From contig UAVY01000008.1 in the NCBI GenBank assembly GCA_900446925.1, positions 248,001 to 312,000 of the forward strand: DNA of 64,000 nucleotides, read 5' to 3'. Below, piece by piece: positions 47,714 to 58,197 of this stretch. A program made the translations under genes and the position numbers. The notes under the pieces are model-generated. The model did no database searches, had not been told where the DNA came from, and worked only from the letters and a program-made list of their open reading frames with translations. Each line of letters begins with the position of its first letter. Position 1 is the first letter of the stretch. This DNA comes from Citrobacter koseri (lineage in GTDB: Bacteria; Pseudomonadota; Gammaproteobacteria; Enterobacterales; Enterobacteriaceae).

Positions 47714-48247
47714 TCAGGAACGTTTGCGCGGCATCATGCGCAATAGCGTATTGTCTTTCCAGACGTAGTGATGCATCAGCGCCGCGGCGGCATGCAAACC
47801 AATGACAAAATACCCCCAGTTTCGCCAGCGTGATATGCCAGGTTTTCAGCATATCCACCACCTCAAAATTAGCGTCTGACGCATGCGGCATCACCAGGCC
47901 GAACGCAACCCAGGGATTGCCCCGGTTATACATCATCACCAGGCCAATAATCGGCAAGACAATAAACAGCAGATAGATCACCAGATGCCCAAGATGCGCC
48001 ATTCCGGTCACCATCGGCTTTGGTTTTGGCACAATGGGCGGCGCCGGGTATTTCCAGTCTGGACCAGCAGACGCGTCACCATCAACACCAGGATTGTCAT
48101 CCCGCACGAGACATGAACCATATTGATCCACGGACGATAGCTGCGGGGCGCAAATCCCCTCAACTCCATTGCACAGTAGGTCACAATAACCAGTAAAAAG
48201 ACCAGCCAGTGGATGCCAATTTGCAGGCTTGTGTACTTATTGCTCAT
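47714..48247 (-). CDS. cybB: Cytochrome b561 CybB (superoxide:ubiquinone oxidoreductase), frameshifted
   Basis: About 176 aa, di-heme inner-membrane protein with four helices. SLQIGIHWLVFLLVIVTYCA (heme His in helix 1), WINMVHVSCGMTILVLMVTR (His), TGMAHLGHLVIYLLFIVLPI (two His) and NFEVVDMLKTWHITLAKLG (His), ending NTLLRMMPRKRS. In E. coli it passes electrons from superoxide to ubiquinone. Breaks near 48065 and 47815 (a C5 run). ATG at 48245-48247. Confidence 0.94.
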
Positions 48248-48438
48248 AACACGTCCTGAGTAAAAAAATAAAGCGTCAACATAGCGAGCTTTTGTTAAAA
48301 ATTCATTAACTTTTGTTCACCCAATTTCAACCAGTTACGCTTAGCCGCAAAATCTGTTATTGCCCTGGACGCCTGACTGGACTATGCCTGGTAGGGAAAA
48401 AAATGTGTCGTACCGTTGCATCCTGACAGGAGAAAACC

Positions 48439-49441
48439 ATGAGTAAAATTGGCATTAACGGCTTTGGTCGTATCGGTCGTCTGGTGTTACGTCGTCTGCT
48501 GGAAGTGAAAAGCGACATTGATGTCGTCGCCATCAATGACCTGACCTCCCCTAAAATCCTCGCGTATCTGTTGAAATATGACTCAAACTACGGCGTATTC
48601 CCCTGGAGTGTGGATTTCACCGAAGACGCGCTGATTGTGGACGGCAAAAAAATTGCGGTTTACGCAGAAAAAGAGGCTAAAAATATTCCGTGGAAAACCA
48701 CCGGCGCCGGGATCATTGTCGAGTGCACCGGCTTCTATACCTCAGCCGAGAAGTCCAAAGCGCACCTCGACGCTGGCGCTAAAAAAAGTGCTGATTTCCG
48801 CCCCGGCTGGCGATATGAAAACCATTGTCTTCAACGTGAATGACGACACGCTGGATGCCAGCGACCAGATTGTTTCTGTCGCATCCTGCACCACTAACTG
48901 CCTGGCGCCGATGGCGAAAGCGCTGAATGACAACTTTGGCATTCAGGTTGGCACCATGACCACAATTCACGCCTACACCGGAACCCAGTCGCTGGTCGAC
49001 GGGCCGCGCGGGAAGGATCTGCGCGCTTCGCGGGCGGCGGCGGAAAACATCATCCCCCACACCACCGGCGCGGCGAAAGCCATTGGTCTGGTGATTCCTG
49101 AACTGAGCGGAAAACTTAAAGGCCATGCTCAGCGCGTTCCGGTGAAAACCGGCTCTGTAACCGAGCTGGTCTCGATTCTGGAGAAAAAAGTCACTGCGGA
49201 AGAGATCAACGCGGCGCTGAAGAAAGCGACAACCCATAATCCGTCGTTCGGCTATACCGATGAAGAGATCGTCTCTTCCGATATTATCGGCTCACATTTC
49301 GGTTCGGTGTTCGATGCCACGCAAACTGAAATCAGCACAGTGGGCGATCTGCAACTGGTGAAAACCGTCGCCTGGTACGATAACGAGTACGGTTTTGTGA
49401 CCCAACTTATTCGCACGCTGGATAAATTTGCCAAACTCTGA
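48439..49441 (+). CDS. gapC: Glyceraldehyde-3-phosphate dehydrogenase GapC (one frameshift at an A7 run)
   Basis: 333 aa after joining. N-terminal NAD fold [40 protein letters not shown]; catalytic domain [20 protein letters not shown] (active Cys) and [20 protein letters not shown] (His), [20 protein letters not shown], and [20 protein letters not shown]. The only break is the A7 run 48781-48787 (GAKK to VLISAPAGD). All catalytic residues are kept, so unlike the E. coli K-12 gapC pseudogene this copy is probably functional; it is a second GAPDH besides GapA. Ribosome site ACAGGAGAAAACC. Confidence 0.94.
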
Positions 49442-49447
49442 CCCTCT

Positions 49448-49475
49448 GGCGGAGGCATTATTCCTCCGCCGTTTT
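49448..49475 (+). terminator. Terminator of gapC
   Basis: GGCGGAGG-CATTATT-CCTCCGCC followed by GTTTTC, 6 bases after the gapC stop. Confidence 0.85.
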
Positions 49476-49573
49476 CACCATTTATCTGGTCATTCAAGAC
49501 GATGTGAATCCCTTCCGATTTTCAATGGATTAACTGTGTTATAGATAACGTTTATCACTGAGTGAGCACAGTC

Positions 49574-50504
49574 ATGGACGTATTCAGCCGCGAAACCTTA
49601 GAAGAAATGATGGCGCAAGCCGTCTCCCGCTCAGCCACATTTACCCTCTGGCCTGATGGCGAAGCCCCCGGAGCGAAAAACAGCGATGCTGTTTTTACGC
49701 CAGAACCGCGGCATACCGGTACATCCATCTTCGATCGCGCCGTCACGGGCGTCCGATCTCCTGAAATCACCGTTTACGCGCCAGATAAACCCAACGGCGT
49801 GGGGCTTCTCGTGACGCCAGGCGGTTCCTACCGGCGCGTCGTGCTGGATAAAGAAGGCAGCGCGCTGGCGCCCTTTTTTAATGCGCGTGGTTATACCCTG
49901 TTCGTGATGACCTACCGGATGCCCGGAGATGGCCATGATGAGGGGGCAAACGCGCCGCTGGCGGGATGTGCAGCGCGCGATGCGCTATCTTCGCGCCAAT
50001 GCGCAAGCGTGGAAGATCGACCCGGAACGCATCGGGGTGCTGGGTTTTTCTGCCGGTGCGCATGTCGCCGCCAGTCTGGGAACGCGCTTTGCTGAACCCG
50101 CCTGTCCCCCCCATCGACAGCCTGGATGAAATCAACGCCCGCCCTGCTTTTATGGCGCTGGTCTATCCGGTCATCACCATGCATGACGACATTTATCATC
50201 CCGGCTCACGCCTTGAGCTGATGGGCGCGGAACCTGACGATGAACAGATTCGCCACTACTCGCTTGAGGAACGCGTGGATGCCGCTACGCCGCCCACATT
50301 TCTGCTGCATGCCATCGACGATCCGGCGGTAAAGGTGGAAAACAGCCTGGTATTTTTTAACGCGCTGCGCCGTTCTGGCGTAGCGGTGGAAATGCATTTG
50401 TTTGAGCGAGGAAAACACGGGTTTGGCATTTCGTGATACGCAGGGATTGCCGGTCGCCGGTCTGGCCGGAACTGATGATGAACTGGATTGCGACCAAAGT
50501 GTGA
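49574..50504 (+). CDS. Alpha/beta hydrolase, acetyl esterase-like (frameshifted)
   Basis: About 305 aa. Parts in order: FSRETLEEMMAQAVSRSATF, EITVYAPDKPNGVGLLVTPG-GSYRRVVLDKEGS (oxyanion-hole region), LFVMTYRMPGDGHDEG, RAMRYLRANAQAWKIDPERI, nucleophile elbow GVLGFSAGAHVAASLGTRF, acid in HAIDDPAVKVENSL and His in ERGKHGFGIS, ending MMNWIATKV. The build is that of COG0657 esterases acting on acetylated sugars. Breaks near 49960, 50105 (a C6 run) and 50428. ATG 49574 (the GTG at 49562 is also in frame). No K-12 counterpart is recalled at this position. Confidence 0.85.
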
Positions 50505-50544
50505 CCGCCATTAGCAGGGCCGGGGAAAACCCCGGCCTGCTACA

Positions 50545-51994
50545 TCAGGACTGCAAATAGACCACCTGCGTTTGCAGATACTCGTTCAGACCGTGTTTGC
50601 CATCCGCCCCGCCAATACCTGACTTGCGCCAGCCAGCATGGAATCCCTGCATCGCCTCAAAGTTTTCGCGATTGATGTAGGTCTCGCCGAATTTCAGCCC
50701 GCCGATCGCCTTCATCGCAACATTCAGGTTTTGCGTATATACAGACGATGTCAGACCGTAATCGCTGTCGTTCGCCATCTCCAGCGCCTCTTCCAGCGTA
50801 TTAAACGCCACAACCGGCAGCACGGGGCCAAATGTCTCCTCATGCATGATGGTCATCTCCTGGGCGAACGTCCAGCAGCAGCGTCGGTGGATAATAATAA
50901 CCTTTGCCCTCCACGACCTTGCCGCCCAACGCCACGCGAGCGCCTTCCTGTACGGCACGCGCCACTTTCTGCTCTACCCGCTTCCAGAGCGGCCAGCGTT
51001 AATCAGCGGCCCCATTGCGATGTCATCACGCTGTGCCGGATCGCCAAACTGAACCGCTTTCATCGCCTCGCCCAGACGATTCACAAAGCGGATCGTAAAT
51101 CCCTTTTTTGTACATAAACGCGCTCAGCACAGTTACAGACCTGCCCGGGTGTTGATCACTCTGGAATCCACAATCGCTTTCACGGCCAGCTCAAGATCCG
51201 CATCGTCCATCACGATTGCCGGGGCTTTCCCGCCCCAGTTCCAGGCAAACTTTAGTGATGTTTTTCGCTGCCGCCGCCATAATTTTTCTCGCCGGCGACC
51301 ACGCTGCCGGTCATGCTCACCATCGCGACTTTCGGGTTCCCCGCCAGCTCCTGCCCAACCGTTTCACCGCGTCCCAGCACCCAGGTTGAATACGCCTTTC
51401 GGTAAGCCGATGTCATGCACGATCTGCGCGAAAGCAATGGCATTGTTTGGCGTAAATTCGCTGGGTTTAATGACGATGGTATTCCCGGTCAACAACGCCG
51501 GAGCGAGCTTCCGGGCAATCAAAAAGAACGGAAAGTTCCACGGCAGAATCCCGGTGGTGACGCCCAGCGCGCGTTTAAAGACCAGAATATTTTCTCCGGG
51601 GGCGGTCGCTTTGCAGGATCTCGCCTTCATAACGGCGCGCCCACTCGGCCATATATTCGATGTAGTCGGCGGTGAACGCGACTTCCACCTGCGCCAGCTG
51701 CTGGATTTTTCCGCCTTCCGCGACAATCAGCGCACTGATCTCTTCTGCCCGCTCACGAATCCCTGCCGCGATCTTTCTCAGCCACCCCGCGCGTTCAATC
51801 GCAGGCAGCGCCTCCCATTCCGGCTGAGCGCGCGCAGCGGCGTCAATGGCCTGACGCGCCTCTTGCGCGCCGCCATCAGGAATACGGGAGAGCAGTTCTT
51901 CGGTGGCAGGATTCACCACATCAATCCATGCGTCTCCCTGCCAGCTAACAAATTGACCATTGATATACATCGGGTGTTGTACGGGTGCGGACAT
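50545..51994 (-). CDS. aldA: Lactaldehyde/glycolaldehyde dehydrogenase AldA (several frameshifts)
   Basis: About 479 aa NAD-dependent aldehyde dehydrogenase that oxidises L-lactaldehyde (fucose, rhamnose use) and glycolaldehyde in the cytoplasm. Seen: SAPVQHPMYINGQFVSWQGD, FKRALGVTTGILPWNFPFFL, NTIVIKPSEFTPNNAIAFAQ, VGQELAGNPKVAMVSMTGSV, and MHEETFGPVLPVVAFNTLEE, ending LQTQVVYLQS. At least six indels disrupt it, concentrated at 50850-51400, the densest cluster in the window; the segment with the catalytic Cys is in that part. ATG 51992-51994 with AGGAGCAGCGC. Since fragments cover the whole family in order, the gene is likely whole in the organism. Confidence 0.93.
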
Positions 51995-52013
51995 GCGCTG
52001 CTCCTGTAATTGA

Positions 52014-52054
52014 ATTGTTCTTAACAAGTAAAATCATTGTTAAGTAATAACAAT
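52014..52054. promoter_or_regulatory. Array of TTGTTA/TAACAA half-sites upstream of aldA
   Basis: Two overlapping perfect inverted repeats share one arm: CTTAACAA (52020-52027) with TTGTTAAG (52037-52044), and ATTGTTA (52036-52042) with TAACAAT (52048-52054); another TTGTT begins at 52014. The cluster lies 20-60 bases upstream of the aldA start, over the expected promoter. The bound regulator is not identified (ArcA sites are similar in sequence but are direct repeats). Confidence 0.55.
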
Positions 52055-52199
52055 CACATGTTCTCAGGGGCGTCTGCGGTGCTGGTTTTGTGATGTGCTT
52101 CATAAAAGCAGCCAGGAAGGTTCTGTCAGAGAGGCGATATCGGGGGAGAGAGTTTGCCCGTTTGAGCGTAAATTTCCGCAAACGGGCAAGAAAGTAACA

Positions 52200-53000
52200 T
52201 TAACGCAACGAACGACTGTTCATGGTCTCAATCAGGTCAGCGTCATTTTGCAGCGTCTGCCACGCCGCCTCAACGTCAGCGGGAATATCAACGTGCACAA
52301 TAAAGTCGCGGCCACGCGGCCCGTAGCCGGTTTCATCATCCGTAAGCGCGGAAGTTCTCCCGCAATCAGGGAGAGATAGCGATCCACGGACCACAACCCC
52401 TTCTGTTCTCCGGCAAAATCCACGCCGTCATCGTGCTGGCACAGCGTCGGGACAATACCAGGATAGCTCAACCAGCGGGGCGAATCGGGATCGTCGCAGG
52501 TGACGCGGCGGAACGTCGCCATCGTCCGGCGTTGCATTGTCGGGTCCTGTACGATAATGGCGGTGTTAATGGGCGCCGATACCTGACTAATCAGGGCGCA
52601 GCTAAACTGCGCGTTCTCACCGCAGTTTGTTGACTTGTCTTCTGGCCAAATGTTCTCCGTCGGGATCTGCCAGAACTGATGAGCGATATCCGCGAGGATT
52701 TTGGCTTCCGTACGCCCGGTGGTGCGTATGGTGTTGTAGCGCGGGTGCCCGGCGATGGCGGCATAGAGAAACGTGGTGGAATGGGCCGATGCCGCCGCTG
52801 ATCAACAGCGGGATCTGCTGCGCTTTCGCTATGTTGCAGGCGGCGTCTATCGCCGGGATGACGGCATTCCCCGCCAGCACAACGCAGTCAGCCTGATACG
52901 GCGCGTCACCAGAGAAGTCATTTTGGGCCAGCCAATGCCCCAGCGTATTCGCTGCTTCCAGCGTTGCACTGGATAATGCCGGAAACGGTCTCATTCTCAT
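52200..53000 (-). CDS. ydcF: DUF218 SAM-binding protein YdcF (frameshifted)
   Basis: About 266 aa. [75 protein letters not shown] region (broken near 52780), [36 protein letters not shown] and the end MNSRSLR all follow E. coli YdcF. The crystal structure of the E. coli protein has a Rossmann-like DUF218 fold that binds S-adenosylmethionine; the reaction is unknown. ATG 52998-53000 has AGGAGG. At least three indels (near 52780, 52640 and 52345). Confidence 0.93.
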
Positions 53001-53208
53001 GGTTCTTCCTCCTGTGTTCCTTGCAGAGTACCGGAGTGGCTTCTGGTGAGTACCAGATCACTCCGAAAGACGATCCGCTGATTATCCTGTGGTGCGAGGG
53101 TGAGATAAAGCGTTGATGTCAAACAACGTTCAATGAGCGAAAATCCCGGCTTAACGGCAATGAATATTTGATTTACCGGGCGTTTTCATATTCACTTGAA
53201 TTATGGTT

Positions 53209-53240
53209 TACGTCAGACGTAGAATCATTAGCCCGCTAAT
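53209..53240. promoter_or_regulatory. Two palindromes upstream of the export operon
   Basis: TACGT-CAG-ACGTA (53209-53221) and ATTAGC-CC-GCTAAT (53227-53240), both perfect, lie 31-62 bases before the MFS gene start and so overlap its promoter. Candidate operators; no regulator identified, the nearest being the LysR gene at 58198. Confidence 0.45.
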
Positions 53241-53270
53241 CATTAAAATAATACAAAGGTATACGACGTT

Positions 53271-54927
53271 ATGCGCCTGCCCCAACGCGATCCTTATGCT
53301 CCTCGCGAGTGGCAGCCTCACGAAAAGCCCGCGCTGTTAGGCTCACCTTCGACTCCCATTCACAGCACGCCGAAACGCATCGCCTACGGCGTGGTCGGCC
53401 TGCTGGTGTGTCTGACCGGCGCCCTCGGGAACGCGGTCGTGACCGCGAATCTGCAAAATTTACAGGGCACCTTTGCCGCCTGGTCGACAGAGATCGCCTG
53501 GCTGCCTGCCGTTTATGTCATGACCAATGTCTCAATTAACCTGCTGCTGGTGAAATTTCGCCAGCAGTTTGGTCTGCGGGCATTTACCGAAGGTTTTCTG
53601 GTGCTGTATGTGCTGGTCACCTTTTTTCACCTCTTCGTCAACGATCTGAGTTCCGCGCTAATGGTACGCGCGGCGCACGGTATGGTCGCCGCCGCGCTCA
53701 GTTCGCTGGGTATTTATTATCAGATACAGGCCTGGCCTGCGAAACACCGTCTGAAAGCGTTAACGATCGGTATTACCGGGGTCGTCGCTGGCTATTCCCC
53801 TCGCCCGGTTGTTCTCTACCGAACTGCTGCAACTGGATGAGTGGCGCGGCCTGTACTTCTTTGAGCTGGGACTGGCGCTGGTTTCGCTGGGCTGCGTCAT
53901 CGCCTTAAAACTGCCTCCCGGCGACAGACGTAAGGTTTTTGAAAAGAAAGACTTTATTACTTTTATTCTGCTCGCGCCCGGCATGGCGCTGGTCTGTGCC
54001 GTGCTGTCGCTGGGGCGACTGGACTGGGTGGTTTGAAGCGCCCCTGGATTGGCTGGTCTCTGGCGCTGGCGACGGTACTCATCATCAGCGCAATTGTGTT
54101 CGAGCATAACCGCAGCAATCCGCTGTTGAATACGCGCTGGCTCTCCAGCGGCAGTATTCTCCGCCTGGGGGCTGATTATGTTGCTGATCCGCATTGTGCT
54201 GGCGGAGCAAAACACCGGCGTAATTGGCTGGCTACAATACGCTGGCTTACAGAATGAGCAAATGACGCATCTGGCCTGGTCAATTTTCGCTGGCATTGTG
54301 TGCGGCATCATCACCAGTTGCCTGACGATTAAACCGACGCGGCTGGCCTGGCCCGTGATTACGTCGCTGGCATTGATGATCGTCGCCTCGCTGCTCGACA
54401 GCCACTCCACAAACCTGACGCGTCCCGACCAGTTAATGGTCAGCCAATTCTTACTCGGCTTTGGCAGCGCGTTTTTCCTTGCCCCGGCAATGCTGGCGGG
54501 TATCGGCGGCGTCATCGCCGATCCGCGCAATCTGGTCAGTTTTTCCGTCTTATTTGGGATGAGTCAGAACATCGGCGGTCTGCTGGGCTCCGCCATTCTC
54601 GGCACGTTCCAGACCTGGCGTGAAAAATATCACTCCAGCCTGCTGGCCGATCAGCTCACCACGCTAAATCCGCTGGTGAATGAGCGTCTACAGATGTACA
54701 GCCAGATGTACAAAAGCCTGATTGGCGACAGCGCATTGCTGAACACCCAGGCGATCGCCCAGCTACAAACCGTTACGTCGCTTGAGGCAAATATCCTCGC
54801 CTATAACGATACTTATTTACTGACGGCCAGCATTGCCGCCGCTACGCTAATCTGGATTTTATGGCGCTTGCTGCGACTGCGTATTACCGCCCGGATGGCG
54901 CTGAAAAAAGCCACCGGAACCAAGTAA
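53271..54927 (+). CDS. MFS exporter, EmrB/DHA2 type, of a three-part pump (frameshifted)
   Basis: About 550 aa. A 35-residue Pro-rich cytoplasmic head (RDPYAPREWQPHEKPALLGS) precedes helix 1 (RIAYGVVGLLVCLTGALGNA). Family segments: WSTEIAWLPAVYVMTNVSIN, FGLRAFTEGFLVLYVLVTFF, VQIQAWPAKHR-type loop, and late VSFSVLFGMSQNIGGLLGSA. Fourteen helices are expected. It is the inner-membrane partner of the HlyD and OMF genes behind it. Breaks near 53800, 54035 and 54175. ATG 53271 has AAAGGTATACGACGTT. Substrate unknown; EmrB-like pumps export hydrophobic acids and drugs. Confidence 0.88.
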
Positions 54928-54968
54928 CAGATGAAAATTATGTTTATCGCTTTACCTCAGGAGCCGCG

Positions 54969-56058
54969 ATGAGTCAGCAGGATGCCGCCAAAGAGCAGGC
55001 AAATACCCGAAACAATCTCCGTGTGGTGTCAATTTTTGCCGCTGCCGCCATTGGCCTCGTCGGGGTTCTGGTGATCCTCTACGCCTGGCAATTACCGCCG
55101 TTTACCCGCCATACGCAATTTACGGATAACGCCTATGTGCGTGGACAAACCACCTTTATTAGCCCGCAGGTGAATGGATATATCACGCAGGTGAATGTGC
55201 AGGACTTTGTGCAGGTGGAAAAAAGGCGAACTGCTGATGCAGATCGACGACCGTATTTATCGCCAGCGTGTCCATCAGGGCGAAGCGCAGTTGGCCATGA
55301 AAATCGCCGCGTTAAATAACAACCTGCAACAGCGTAAAAGCGCCGAAGCCGTGATTGCGCGCAATGAAGCGGTACTGAAGAACGCCAAAGCGCAAAGTCT
55401 GAAGACTCAGGCAGATTTGAAACGCGTGAAAGATCTCACCGCCGGACGGTTCACTGTCGATTCGTGAACGCGATGCGGCGCTGGCCAGCGCCGCGCAAGG
55501 CAGCGCGGATATCGACCAGGCGAAAGCCACGCTGGAGATGTCACGACAGGATTTACAAACGGTGATCGTCAACCGGGGGGAGCGCTGGAAGCCGACGTTG
55601 AAAATGCCCGCGCAGCGTTTAGAGCTGGCGCAGATCGATCTGCAAAATACCCGCATTGTCGCGGCCGCGCGATGGCCAGCTTGGGCAGATTGCCGTCCGC
55701 CTCGGCGCGTATGTCACCGCCGGAACGCACCTCACCACGCTGGTGCCGCCGCAGCACTGGGTTATCGCAATATTAAAGAGACGCAACTGGCGGAGCTGCG
55801 CGTGGGTCAGCCGGTACGGTTTACCGTCGATGCGCTGAATGATCGGGCTTATGAAGGCCGGGTGGAGAGCATTTCTCCGGCAACCGGCGTGGAGTTCAGC
55901 GCCATTACGCCGGGATAACGCGACCGGCAACTTTGTCAAAATCGCCCAGCGCATTCCGGTTCGGGTGGAGGTGCTGGGTAAACCGGAGGAGATTGCGCGA
56001 TTGCGTCCGGGTATGTCGGTGCAGGTACATATCGATACCCGGGGAGGCGAAACAATGA
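54969..56058 (+). CDS. HlyD/EmrA-family periplasmic adaptor (frameshifted)
   Basis: About 355 aa. Single N-terminal membrane helix (VVSIFAAAAIGLVGVLVILY), then the adaptor half-motif TDNAYVRGQTTFISPQVNGY-ITQVNVQDFVQV, a coiled-coil hairpin (AEAVIARNEAVLKNAKAQSL), VIAILKRRN-like beta barrel with LRVGQPVRFTVDALNDRAYE, and LRPGMSVQVHIDTR. It links the MFS pump to the outer-membrane channel. ATG 54969 with CAGGAG. Seven or so indels; near the end, removing one G from the GGGG at 56041-56044 yields TREAKQ and a stop TGA overlapping the next ATG (ATGA). Confidence 0.87.
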
Positions 56059-57431
56059 CGCGCCGTCCCGTTGCCGCTTTGCTGTTCGCCCTGCTGCTCA
56101 GTGGCTGTCAGTCGGTTGATGTGGCACCTGCAAAACCGTCTTTGCAAATCCCCGCCGCCTGGCGAACCGCCACCGGCCCCGCCAGCGCAACAGAACAGGT
56201 ATGGTGGAGAAATTTTCACGACAGTCATCTGAATCGTTATGTCGATCAGGCGCTGCAAAATAACAGTGACGTGCTGATTGCCCGCGAACGGGTAAATGAA
56301 TACCAGGCCAGGGTCTATGCCGTCGAAGGCAGCCTGTTCCCTTCGCTGGATGCGGGCGTTAGCGGAGCGCGGGCGCGAACGCAGTCTGCGGCAACCGGAC
56401 TTCCGATCTACAGCACGTTGTATAAGGGCAGCCTGACGGCAAGCTACGATGTCGATATCTGGGGCGTTAATCGCAGCACCGCCAGTGCGGCGCAGGCCTC
56501 GCTGGCGGCGCAAAAAGCGGCGGCGGCCGCCGCCGATCTGACCGTTGCCTCGTCCGTTGCGTCCGGTTATGTCACGCTGCTGGCGCTGGATGAGCAGCTC
56601 AACGTGACAAAATCGACGCTGAAATCGCGTGAAGAAGCCTGGAATCTGGCAAAACGGCAATATGAAACAGGCTACAGCTCGCGCCTGGAATTGATGCAGT
56701 CGGATTCTGAGCTTCGCTCGACGCGCGCGCAAATTCCCCTGCTTGAGCACCAGATCGCACAACAGGAAAACGCGCTGAGTCTTCTGCTGGGCAGCAACCC
56801 GACGCGGCTGGCCCGTAGCGACCGTTTTGATGCGCTGACGCCCTTAACGTTGCCGTCACAGTTGCCCTCTTCGTTGCTCAACCGCCGTCCTGATGTTGTG
56901 CAGGCCGAGAGACAGCTTATTGCGGCTGATGCGACGCTTGCCGCCTCTCGCGCCAGCCTGCTGCCGTCGATCAACCTGACGGCGACCGGATCGGTGCAGG
57001 ATCGCACGCTTCCCGGTCTGCTTGACGACCCGCTCCGCTTATGGAGTATCGGCGGCAGCATTCTCGCCCCTCTGCTTAACCGTCAGGCATTGAATGCGCA
57101 GGTTGATATTTCCCAGTCCCAGCGTAATCAGGCGCTGTACAGTTATGAAAAAACCGTGCGTAACGCCTTCAGAGAGGTAAACGATAGCCTCGACGCCATC
57201 ACCCGCTATCAGGAACAACTCAGTGAACTACAGGCGCAGCAGGATGTGGCGCAGGAAACATTGCGCATCGCTCAGAATCGCTATCGCAATGGCTATTCGT
57301 CTTATCTGGATGTACTGGACGCCCAGCGCACGCTGTTCTCAGTGCAAACCAATGTGGTGCAGGTGAAAAACAATCTGCTGCTGGCGCAGATTGATCTCTA
57401 CAAAGCGCTGGGCGGCGGCTGGTCAGTCTGA
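56055..57431 (+). CDS. Outer-membrane efflux lipoprotein (OMF/NodT family)
   Basis: Intact, 458 aa. Lipoprotein signal MTRRPVAALLFALLLSGC with lipobox LLSGC (Cys18). Then RTATGPASATEQVWWRNFHD-SHLNRYVDQALQNNSDVLIA and two tandem OEP repeats rich in Ala/Gln coiled coil (QASLAAQKAAAAAADLTVAS; LPSSLLNRRPDVVQAERQLI; SYEKTVRNAF-type; NRYRNGYSSYLDVLDAQRTL). TolC-like trimer channel that finishes the pump. Overlaps the adaptor stop by four bases. Confidence 0.92.
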   Translation: MTRRPVAALLFALLLSGCQSVDVAPAKPSLQIPAAWRTATGPASATEQVWWRNFHDSHLNRYVDQALQNNSDVLIARERVNEYQARVYAVEGSLFPSLDAGVSGARARTQSAATGLPIYSTLYKGSLTASYDVDIWGVNRSTASAAQASLAAQKAAAAAADLTVASSVASGYVTLLALDEQLNVTKSTLKSREEAWNLAKRQYETGYSSRLELMQSDSELRSTRAQIPLLEHQIAQQENALSLLLGSNPTRLARSDRFDALTPLTLPSQLPSSLLNRRPDVVQAERQLIAADATLAASRASLLPSINLTATGSVQDRTLPGLLDDPLRLWSIGGSILAPLLNRQALNAQVDISQSQRNQALYSYEKTVRNAFREVNDSLDAITRYQEQLSELQAQQDVAQETLRIAQNRYRNGYSSYLDVLDAQRTLFSVQTNVVQVKNNLLLAQIDLYKALGGGWSV

Positions 57432-57433
57432 CG

Positions 57434-58072
57434 TCATCCGTACGGCAAGTGGTGAATGATTTCGCGGACGTTATAGACCATGCCAGACAGCGATACCACC
57501 AGCAAAAACAGCGATGACGCCAGCCCAATACGCCGGCTGTGATGCGGTGACAACCAGTTATTGATGAGCAGGATGTACAGCGATAAAACAGCAAAATCAA
57601 AAATGATCCACACCACCGTCAGCGTCATAATGCTGGCGGCGAAGTTCTGCGTCGCCGCAATAAACTGAGGGAAGAAAGCGACAAAGAAAAGGATGTCTTT
57701 CGGATTTGAAATGCCGGTAATAAATCCCCGGATCACCCCGCCGTCGTCCGCAGCGACCGTGTTTTCTTGCGCATTTGCCTGCGGATTCCCCGCCCGCAGG
57801 CTGATTAACGCGCCGTAGCCGATATACAACGACCCTGCGATCCCCAGCAAAGACAGAAACAAACCGGAGATCGACACCACCCCGGCCAGCATCAGCGCCG
57901 CCAGGATAATCAGCACCAGAGAGGCGCTGTTCGTTCCGATCACCGTCGCAAAGGCTTTACGCGCACCGTGCCGGGCCGCCGTTCCGGTTACCAGCGCAAC
58001 CACCGGGCCGGGCGTGACCAGCAACAGTAAAACCGATAAACTATACGCACTCAGCAATGTCAGATTAATCAA
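57434..58072 (-). CDS. LysE/RhtB-family amino acid exporter
   Basis: 212 aa from the TTG at 58070-58072, which has GGAG eight bases before it; ATG at 58096 would add eight residues but lacks a ribosome site. Six helices: LLSAYSLSVLLLLVTPGPVV (family P-G-P motif), AFATVIGTNSASLVLIILAA, ISGLFLSLLGIAGSLYIGYG, then GFITGISNPKDILFFVAFFP (the NPK motif), ASIMTLTVVWIIFDFAVLSL. Exports an amino acid or derivative. It is divergent from a LysR gene, the classic LysE/LysG arrangement, with a perfect palindrome between. It ends two bases after the OMF gene in convergent orientation. Confidence 0.9.
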   Translation of the reverse strand: MINLTLLSAYSLSVLLLLVTPGPVVALVTGTAARHGARKAFATVIGTNSASLVLIILAALMLAGVVSISGLFLSLLGIAGSLYIGYGALISLRAGNPQANAQENTVAADDGGVIRGFITGISNPKDILFFVAFFPQFIAATQNFAASIMTLTVVWIIFDFAVLSLYILLINNWLSPHHSRRIGLASSLFLLVVSLSGMVYNVREIIHHLPYG

Positions 58073-58167
58073 CGCCTTTTCTCCTTCATAACGCACACAG
58101 GCCCGGAAACTCCCGGCATTATTCAGCTAGCGATGACGTTTGAAAAACGAATAAAACTGCTATTTAA

Positions 58168-58184
58168 TGTGAGTAAAACTCACA
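58168..58184. promoter_or_regulatory. Palindrome between LysE and LysR genes
   Basis: TGTGAGT-AAA-ACTCACA, perfect 7-bp arms, flanked by a second pair GCTAT (58159-58163) and ATAGC (58185-58189). It lies 13 bases before the LysR gene start and about 95 upstream of the LysE start. Candidate LysR operator controlling both genes. Confidence 0.6.
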
Positions 58185-58197
58185 ATAGCGTATCGCC

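Noticed and set aside
50545..51994. aldA as a pseudogene
   Set aside because: All family segments are present in order without substitution decay; the indels match the error pattern seen in the whole window. Kept as a frameshifted gene.
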